A DNA stretch of 64,000 nt from Anaerolineales bacterium. Its GTDB lineage: Bacteria; Chloroflexota; Anaerolineae; Aggregatilineales; J027. Positions 59,486 through 64,000 of the stretch are shown in pieces. Positions within the stretch are counted from its first letter, which is position 1; every line of letters starts with the position of its first letter. The notes under the pieces are model-generated. The model was not told the DNA's origin and made no database searches. It worked only from the letters and a program-made list of their open reading frames with translations. A program made the translations under genes and the position numbers. The stretch is taken from positions 558,001-622,000 of the forward strand of contig JACKCI010000001.1 in NCBI GenBank assembly GCA_020634155.1, read 5' to 3'.

Positions 59486-60426
59486 TATCGCATCGCCACC
59501 TGTTCCCCTGCGCCCAATAATGAACGCAAGACCACCCAATACGTCCGCACACGCTCCCGTCGCATTGGACGTTTATTCCCAAGCAACCACTTGGCCCCTT
59601 CGAGCGTAAGTTGCCACATATAATTCAAGACAATCACCGTCCATAGGAACAACGCCGCGCCTAGTCCATGAAATTTGCGGAAATAGCGCAACTTGCTGTG
59701 TTGAAAATGTACATGGCTACGCGTTTTGACTTGGGCGGTACTCTGTCCGCTATGGTGTATAATCCGTGCATCCCCAACATAATAGATTTTCCAGCCCGCG
59801 TTATGCACCCGCTTGCAATAGTCCAACTCCTCCGAGTACATAATATAACGCTCATCAAAACCGCCCAGTTCATCCCACAGCGCCCGATAGGTCAGCAAAC
59901 ATGAACCCCGTACCCATCCCACTGGATAGGTGCCTTCATTGGGCAGGTCGGTCACGCGAAACTGGGACATCATCTGCTTGGGGGCATAGGCTTCTAGCCA
60001 TGTGCTTTCAAAAACACCTGTCCACACCGTCGGGAAGCGATGGCGGCTTGGCTGATGGGTGCCATCACTATTGAGGGTGTGTGGCCCCAATGCCCCTATC
60101 GTAGCATCCGATTCCATGACCTCGACCATGCGCTCTAAGGCACCCGGCAAGAGTTCGGTATCAGGATTGAGGAGCATTAATAAACGCCCCGTTGCTTGGC
60201 TGGCTCCTAAATTGTTACCCCGGACAAAGCCGATATTCTCATCGCAGGCGGTCAACTTGACCCAAGGGAACTGCTCACGCACCATTGCCACGCTGTGGTC
60301 ACGGCTGTCTGAATCAATCACAATAACCTCATAGCGCAGAGAGGTTCCTTGGCTTTCGATACTGGTCAAACACTTCGCCAGTAAATCTGCTACATTCCAA
60401 CTGATAATGACAATTGATAGATCCAT
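59485..60426 (-). CDS. Glycosyltransferase, GT2 family (rhamnosyltransferase-like)
   Basis: A 313-residue GT-A enzyme with the N-terminal VIISWNVADLLAKCLTSIE, nucleotide-sugar-binding VIDSDSRDHSV and MLLNPDTELLPG, and late GGFDERYIMYSEELDYCKR, as in rhamnosyl- and related transferases. A membrane-touching helix near residue 260-280 is likely. It is the first gene of the GT2-GT4 operon, which with the O-antigen ligase makes a small surface-polysaccharide locus. The sugar is not known. The upstream region toward 60528 also holds the divergent promoter of the four-repeat secreted-protein gene. Confidence 0.92.
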   Translation of the reverse strand: MDLSIVIISWNVADLLAKCLTSIESQGTSLRYEVIVIDSDSRDHSVAMVREQFPWVKLTACDENIGFVRGNNLGASQATGRLLMLLNPDTELLPGALERMVEVMESDATIGALGPHTLNSDGTHQPSRHRFPTVWTGVFESTWLEAYAPKQMMSQFRVTDLPNEGTYPVGWVRGSCLLTYRALWDELGGFDERYIMYSEELDYCKRVHNAGWKIYYVGDARIIHHSGQSTAQVKTRSHVHFQHSKLRYFRKFHGLGAALFLWTVIVLNYMWQLTLEGAKWLLGNKRPMRRERVRTYWVVLRSLLGAGEQVAMR

Positions 60427-60467
60427 GCCACAATTTTACACATAATCTCCCAAACGATAACACTTTG

Positions 60468-60495
60468 TTTACAACCCTGCCCCACAATCAATACT
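60468..60495 (+). promoter_or_regulatory. Promoter of the four-repeat secreted protein
   Basis: TTTACA at 60468-60473, 16 bp, then AATACT at 60490-60495. The gene starts at 60528 behind AAAGGAG. Confidence 0.5.
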
Positions 60496-60527
60496 GAACA
60501 GCGAATTGAACTCTAAAGGAGAACCTC

Positions 60528-61904
60528 ATGTTGAAACGATCCGTCATCCTCATGTTAGCACTCGTTATGGCCTTCAGCGCCATTGGAAGCATCTACGCCC
60601 AAGACCCTACCCGTCCACAGGCTGCTGCCGACCAAGCACGCGCCCGTGCCGCCCTCAACCGACTTGTCGTTGAGACTGCAGCTACTGCCCTTGGCATGAC
60701 CCCTGCTGAATTTATCGCCACTGTCGAAGTTGGGCAGTCCTATGCAGATGTCATTACAGCTAATGGGGGTGACCTTGCTCAAATCACCGCCGACGCCAAG
60801 GCCGCTGCAATCGTCAGCATTGATACAGCCCTTGCTGATGGCAAGATTACCGCTGAACAAGCCGAGAATATGCGGGCTAACTTGGATACTGCCCTTGAGC
60901 AAATCCTTAACCACCCTCGTGCCGACCGCGATATGCGTGACATCGCCATTGTCAATCTGGTGCGGATCACCTATCAAAGCGCTGCGGATGCCTTGGGTGT
61001 CCAACCCCTCGACATCATCCAAAATGCCGAAGATGGGCAAAGCCTGAATGACTATCTCGCCGCCCAAGGTGCCGATGCCGCCGCGGTCAAAGCTGCTACC
61101 GTTACCTCCGCAACTGAGATTATCAATACCGCCCTTGCTGATGGCAAGATTAACCAAGAGCAAGCTGATCGCCTGATTGCAGGCCTCGATGCCGCCATCG
61201 ACCGTATTCTCGACGCGCCAATTCCAAGCCGCTTTGATGGACAACATGCTGAAATGGCACTCGATACTGCTGTCATGAACCATGCCGCTGAGAGTTTAGG
61301 GGTTACTCTGCGTGAGGTTGTTGAAGCCCGCCGTACTGGGCAAAGTGTGGCCGACTTTGTGATCGCCAACGGTGGTGACCCCGCCGCTACTGCCGATGCG
61401 ACGATTGCAGCGGTTACTGAACGGATTAACACCGCCGTCGCTAACGGTAACTTGGAGCAAGCCCAAGCCGATGCCATGATTGCCGACCTGCCCGCCGCCG
61501 TGGATGCCGCCATGAACAGCACTGCGCCATTGGCTAATGTGCAACCCCGCCCTATTCAGCCTACTCCTCAACTGAACTTAGGGGTTGGTGAAGCCGTCGC
61601 GGAAGCATTAGGTTTGGATATGCCCGCGTTGATGGAACAACTACAAGCGGGCAAGACTCTGCGTGAAATCATCCGTGAAAACAGTGGTGATATTGACGCC
61701 ATCACCCAAATCATCAAGGATACTGTTAGCGAAGCCGTTCAAAATGCCGTTGCTAATGGCGAAATGCTCCAAGAACGTGCCGATAATATCCTCAACAACC
61801 TCGAAACCTTCGTTCAGGAAGCGCTTGACCGCACACCCCTGCGCGATCGCCTTGGACGCGGTGGCTTTGACGACAGCGGTGAAGGTACTGGCGTCCTCGA
61901 ATAG
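60528..61904 (+). CDS. Secreted protein with four tandem repeats of about 95 residues
   Basis: A 458-residue exported protein: signal peptide (1-25, cleavage near SIYAQ), then four repeats at about 41-133, 138-236, 242-330 and 350-445. Each has a predicted helix, the segment (A)LGM/LGV-x-x-x-(D/E)-(F/I/V), a stretch such as GQSYADVITANGGD, and a helix ending in the form (A)xANG/ADGKI-x-(Q)EQAD. Each would fold into a small helical bundle. No enzyme motif is present. Similar repeats occur in other Chloroflexota secreted proteins, from general memory. AAAGGAG precedes the ATG. A good terminator follows. Confidence 0.82.
   Translation: MLKRSVILMLALVMAFSAIGSIYAQDPTRPQAAADQARARAALNRLVVETAATALGMTPAEFIATVEVGQSYADVITANGGDLAQITADAKAAAIVSIDTALADGKITAEQAENMRANLDTALEQILNHPRADRDMRDIAIVNLVRITYQSAADALGVQPLDIIQNAEDGQSLNDYLAAQGADAAAVKAATVTSATEIINTALADGKINQEQADRLIAGLDAAIDRILDAPIPSRFDGQHAEMALDTAVMNHAAESLGVTLREVVEARRTGQSVADFVIANGGDPAATADATIAAVTERINTAVANGNLEQAQADAMIADLPAAVDAAMNSTAPLANVQPRPIQPTPQLNLGVGEAVAEALGLDMPALMEQLQAGKTLREIIRENSGDIDAITQIIKDTVSEAVQNAVANGEMLQERADNILNNLETFVQEALDRTPLRDRLGRGGFDDSGEGTGVLE
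60648..61860 (+). repeat. Four-fold tandem protein-coding repeat
   Basis: Diverged repeats of roughly 270-300 bases begin near 60648, 60940, 61250 and 61575. The first two still share an exact 22-base stretch encoding ALADGKI (near 60828 and 61130), so those two copies are the most alike. Confidence 0.7.
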
Positions 61905-61926
61905 CCAAATACCTCCTTTAGTCACC

Positions 61927-61960
61927 AAGGGTGCTGTAGGTTAGCACCCTTTTTGTTTTG
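61927..61960 (+). terminator. Rho-independent terminator of the four-repeat gene
   Basis: Perfect 9-bp stem AAGGGTGCT / AGCACCCTT with a 7-base loop, followed by a T-rich tract. Confidence 0.85.
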
Positions 61961-63499
61961 CTAATGGGAGACGTGATTAATGGGGTCTTCGCGGCCTTGC
62001 TCGGCACGTCGCAGGTCTTGGGTGCCTTGTTGAACCATATAGCCTTGATACTCGGCCCCATCACTGAGAAAGACCTCCCAGCCGCTGAGTAACATACGGG
62101 GAGCGCTCAGGCCAGCCGCACAAAATTGGCAGTCAACGGGAATCCATTCCCCATTATAGCGTCGTGCAAAGTGGAGATGGGTTGCCGTTGAAAAGCCGCC
62201 TTCACACGAGGGGTGTCCAAGGTTATCGCCTGTATTGACACGGGTACCCGCCTTGATGATGTCGCGGGTCGCCATATGTAAATAAACAATTGTCCATCCG
62301 GTATGCTCATTGCTATCATAATCGAGATCAAGCACCACATAGCCATAGCCACTACGGGCTATCACACCGGGGGCCGCAGCCGTCGCCCAATAATCCGACA
62401 CATAGCAATAGCCCTCTGTCGCCAACAATTCGTCAGTTGGAGCAGGTGGGGCAAAGTCAATCGCGGCCCATGCGCTACCTGTGTTATAGCCACCATGTGG
62501 CCCACCCGTGAAATACCATGTTTCGCCTGCTGCGAAGGGAAACGTCAAGGTTGGTTGCTGCAAATCAGGCGGGGTCAATGGCTCCTTAGCAGCACGGAAA
62601 GGATCGCCAAACAAGGATAGATAGGTTTGGAAAAAGCCTTGCTCACTGACATCAATGGCCCATTGTGCAGCAGTGCTGGTTTTGGCGAAAAAGTATTGCA
62701 CCGCTACTGTTCCCGCATTTAGGTCTGGCGCAAACACTAAGGGTGAGCCATCAATATAGGTCGTTGCTTCGAGGCCGCGATAGCGCCAGCCATAGTAGCC
62801 CTCATTGAGGATATTGGCTGCAAACAACACCTGACGCAACATCCCTTGGCGGGCGGGGTCTACATAGTTCATGGGGTAAATCGTGACTTGAGCCTCAAGG
62901 CTCGGCTGCGACAACCAACCCCCTTTGTACTCTAATAAGGCCAGTAGCAGGCGCGGATTGACACTGTAGTCCATCGCCACTTGATCGATAATCTGCACCC
63001 CACTCCACAACTCTTCGCCAAGTTGCTCACTATAGACTCGCAAGAACCCCGGTTTGAGCTTGATGTAGGTAAAGATGTCAAACCCAACTGTTGTTGGGCC
63101 ATATACCAACTCACTATCGGGAATGATTTTGAAGCTCGTTCCCGTGTTTACCGCGGATACCGATGGAATTTGCAACAACTGCCCAACCTCAAGCTGATTA
63201 GCATCTGCAATCCCGTTAGCTTGGATAATTTGCTCCAATGAAACGCCAAAGCGGGCAGCAATCATCGCAAGCGTATCACCAGCCTGCACAGTGTAGACTC
63301 CATTATTGATTTCCATTGGGAAGCGAGCAGGATTCGGCGTGGGCTGAATCGGGGTGGGCGTCGGCTGCGTGGGTGTATCCGTAGAGAATAACATCATGGG
63401 GGTAGCGGTCACTTGAATCACATTCTCAGAACCGGGACGCGAACACGCAAACACCGCCCCCATCATCAATAGCACCACACCGATTACCTGTTTTCTCAT
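61961..63499 (-). CDS. LysM/M23 peptidase-type lipoprotein
   Basis: A 512-residue lipoprotein: signal peptide with lipobox VFACS (Cys19), a Pro/Thr-rich linker (about 30-60), one LysM domain (about 67-112, YTVQAGDTLAMIAARFGVS), a helical middle, and a C-terminal M23/LytM-like domain. The latter has GPHGGYNTGSAWAAIDFAPP (His and Asp in loose form) and ATHLHFARRY (the HxH zinc motif). M23 enzymes cut peptidoglycan cross-bridges or activate amidases. The zinc site is plausible but the first His region is not canonical. It follows the esterase gene by 3 bases and faces the terminator at 61927-61960. Confidence 0.83.
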   Translation of the reverse strand: MRKQVIGVVLLMMGAVFACSRPGSENVIQVTATPMMLFSTDTPTQPTPTPIQPTPNPARFPMEINNGVYTVQAGDTLAMIAARFGVSLEQIIQANGIADANQLEVGQLLQIPSVSAVNTGTSFKIIPDSELVYGPTTVGFDIFTYIKLKPGFLRVYSEQLGEELWSGVQIIDQVAMDYSVNPRLLLALLEYKGGWLSQPSLEAQVTIYPMNYVDPARQGMLRQVLFAANILNEGYYGWRYRGLEATTYIDGSPLVFAPDLNAGTVAVQYFFAKTSTAAQWAIDVSEQGFFQTYLSLFGDPFRAAKEPLTPPDLQQPTLTFPFAAGETWYFTGGPHGGYNTGSAWAAIDFAPPAPTDELLATEGYCYVSDYWATAAAPGVIARSGYGYVVLDLDYDSNEHTGWTIVYLHMATRDIIKAGTRVNTGDNLGHPSCEGGFSTATHLHFARRYNGEWIPVDCQFCAAGLSAPRMLLSGWEVFLSDGAEYQGYMVQQGTQDLRRAEQGREDPINHVSH

Positions 63500-63502
63500 A
63501 AC

Positions 63503-64000
63503 TTACAACGCCTTTCCCAACAATGGGAACGCAACATCTAACCGATAACTGGTATTGCTATGACCGTCGGGGAATTCCTCAAAGTGGTGATCAATACCCA
63601 AGGTCTCTAAGCGCTGGTGTATCAGCCGTGCGCCCACCTGCAAATGGTATTCATCATAGCTCCCCACCTCCAGCACAATTGCCCGCATCTGACGCAAGGC
63701 CGCTTGATGAGTGGGTTGCTCAATCATCCGCACGGGGTCAAACTGTAACCAGCGTTCCCACACCGATGGCACTAAGGCACCTGTCTCTAAGTCTATCGGA
63801 GAATCAAAGCCAAGGGGTGCTTCAGAATTGGGGCCGTAGGCCATACACTGCATAAGCGTATGAATTGCTTCCCAAAAATCACCCCGCTTAGGGTGGATGG
63901 TCGGAATATCACGCAGGAAAGCCTCATAGCCGCCCCACTTTTTCATCTGGCCCTGCAAATGTGCCAAGGCCGGCATTACGGTATATTCCCAATAGCTGTC
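63503..64000 (-). CDS. Esterase family protein (alpha/beta hydrolase), C-terminal part (partial)
   Basis: About 165 C-terminal residues of a protein whose 5' end lies past the right edge; the frame stays open through base 64000. The segments GSYDEYHLQVGARLIHQRLETLG (in two halves) and FEEFPDGHSNTSYRLDVAFPLL look like the end of esterase-D/antigen-85-type hydrolases, where the His of DGHSNTSYR completes the triad. An internal Met at 63976 should not be taken as the start. The nucleophile Ser would be outside the window. The lipoprotein gene follows after 3 bases, probably in one transcript. Confidence 0.75.
   Translation of the reverse strand, partial: DSYWEYTVMPALAHLQGQMKKWGGYEAFLRDIPTIHPKRGDFWEAIHTLMQCMAYGPNSEAPLGFDSPIDLETGALVPSVWERWLQFDPVRMIEQPTHQAALRQMRAIVLEVGSYDEYHLQVGARLIHQRLETLGIDHHFEEFPDGHSNTSYRLDVAFPLLGKAL

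Noticed and set aside
60555..61283. A 242-residue minus-strand open frame inside the repeat protein
   Set aside because: The plus-strand gene has signal peptide, promoter, ribosome site and terminator; the antisense frame has none.
1..64000. tRNA, rRNA, CRISPR array or insertion sequence
   Set aside because: Every intergenic gap is under about 180 bases and none shows cloverleaf, spaced repeats or transposase remnants.

Overview
The window is a gene-dense piece of a bacterial chromosome with moderate GC content (judged by eye) and no intergenic gap above about 180 bases. I see no rRNA, tRNA, CRISPR array, insertion sequence or prophage. Gene content fits a free-living bacterium, most plausibly a member of the Chloroflexota. 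That assignment is an inference from the mixture: many solute-binding proteins with Pro/Thr-rich linkers, a chromosomal baseplate-J-like membrane protein beside ruvX and mltG, Rex, an NfeD/flotillin pair, a DUF6909-type protein and an NLR-like NTPase. No marker gene here fixes the phylum.

Layout. 1-4.5 kb: the N-terminal part of a RelA/SpoT protein (cut by the window edge), an NfeD/flotillin pair and a peptide-binding protein. 4.5-7.3 kb: a JAMM peptidase, divergent from a P1B-4 metal-transporting ATPase. 7.3-12.5 kb: a minus-strand run with overlapping or closely spaced genes (PGRP-type amidase, GbsR/MarR regulator, DUF6909-like protein, CPBP protease, Obg GTPase). 12.6-19.7 kb: an aspartase/fumarase-family lyase, NadD, a double-domain solute-binding protein, a GH38-like protein, a DMT exporter, superoxide dismutase and a 7Fe/8Fe ferredoxin. 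19.7-27.5 kb: an orphan histidine kinase, F1 ATP synthase genes atpA-G-D-C without the F0 or delta genes, MreB, and Rex. 27.5-34.6 kb: ProC with a GNAT protein and an SDR protein, a small four-helix membrane protein, FabF-FabH and SppA. 34.6-41.7 kb: TyrS, a HEAT-repeat protein overlapping a TIR-NACHT-HEAT protein, and AlaS. 41.7-50.5 kb: a GT39-like membrane glycosyltransferase, the baseplate-J-like/RuvX/MltG cluster, then a tight PfkB kinase-GNAT-GNAT-adenosylhomocysteinase operon. 50.6-64 kb: a large secreted DUF4397/SH3 protein, a DsbA-like thiol oxidoreductase, an ICMT-like methyltransferase, pyrimidine-nucleoside phosphorylase, surface-polysaccharide genes (O-antigen ligase, GT4, GT2) with a DEDDh exonuclease among them, a secreted four-repeat protein, a LysM/M23 lipoprotein and the end of an esterase.

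The genes support core metabolism and cell-envelope upkeep: ATP synthesis, fatty-acid elongation and initiation, wall synthesis and cleavage, NAD and SAM-cycle turnover, and oxidative-stress defence. The most striking accessory element is the TIR-NACHT-HEAT protein with its overlapping HEAT-only partner. It has the architecture of NLR-like immune proteins and sits as an island between two tRNA-synthetase genes.

Regulation is readable in many places. Sigma-70-like promoters with good -35/-10 boxes at 16-18 bp spacing lie in front of nfeD, the metal ATPase, the aspA-like gene, sod, ferredoxin, atpA, alaS, the baseplate-J-like gene, the pfkB operon and others. Several carry perfect inverted repeats over or beside the promoter that look like operators.
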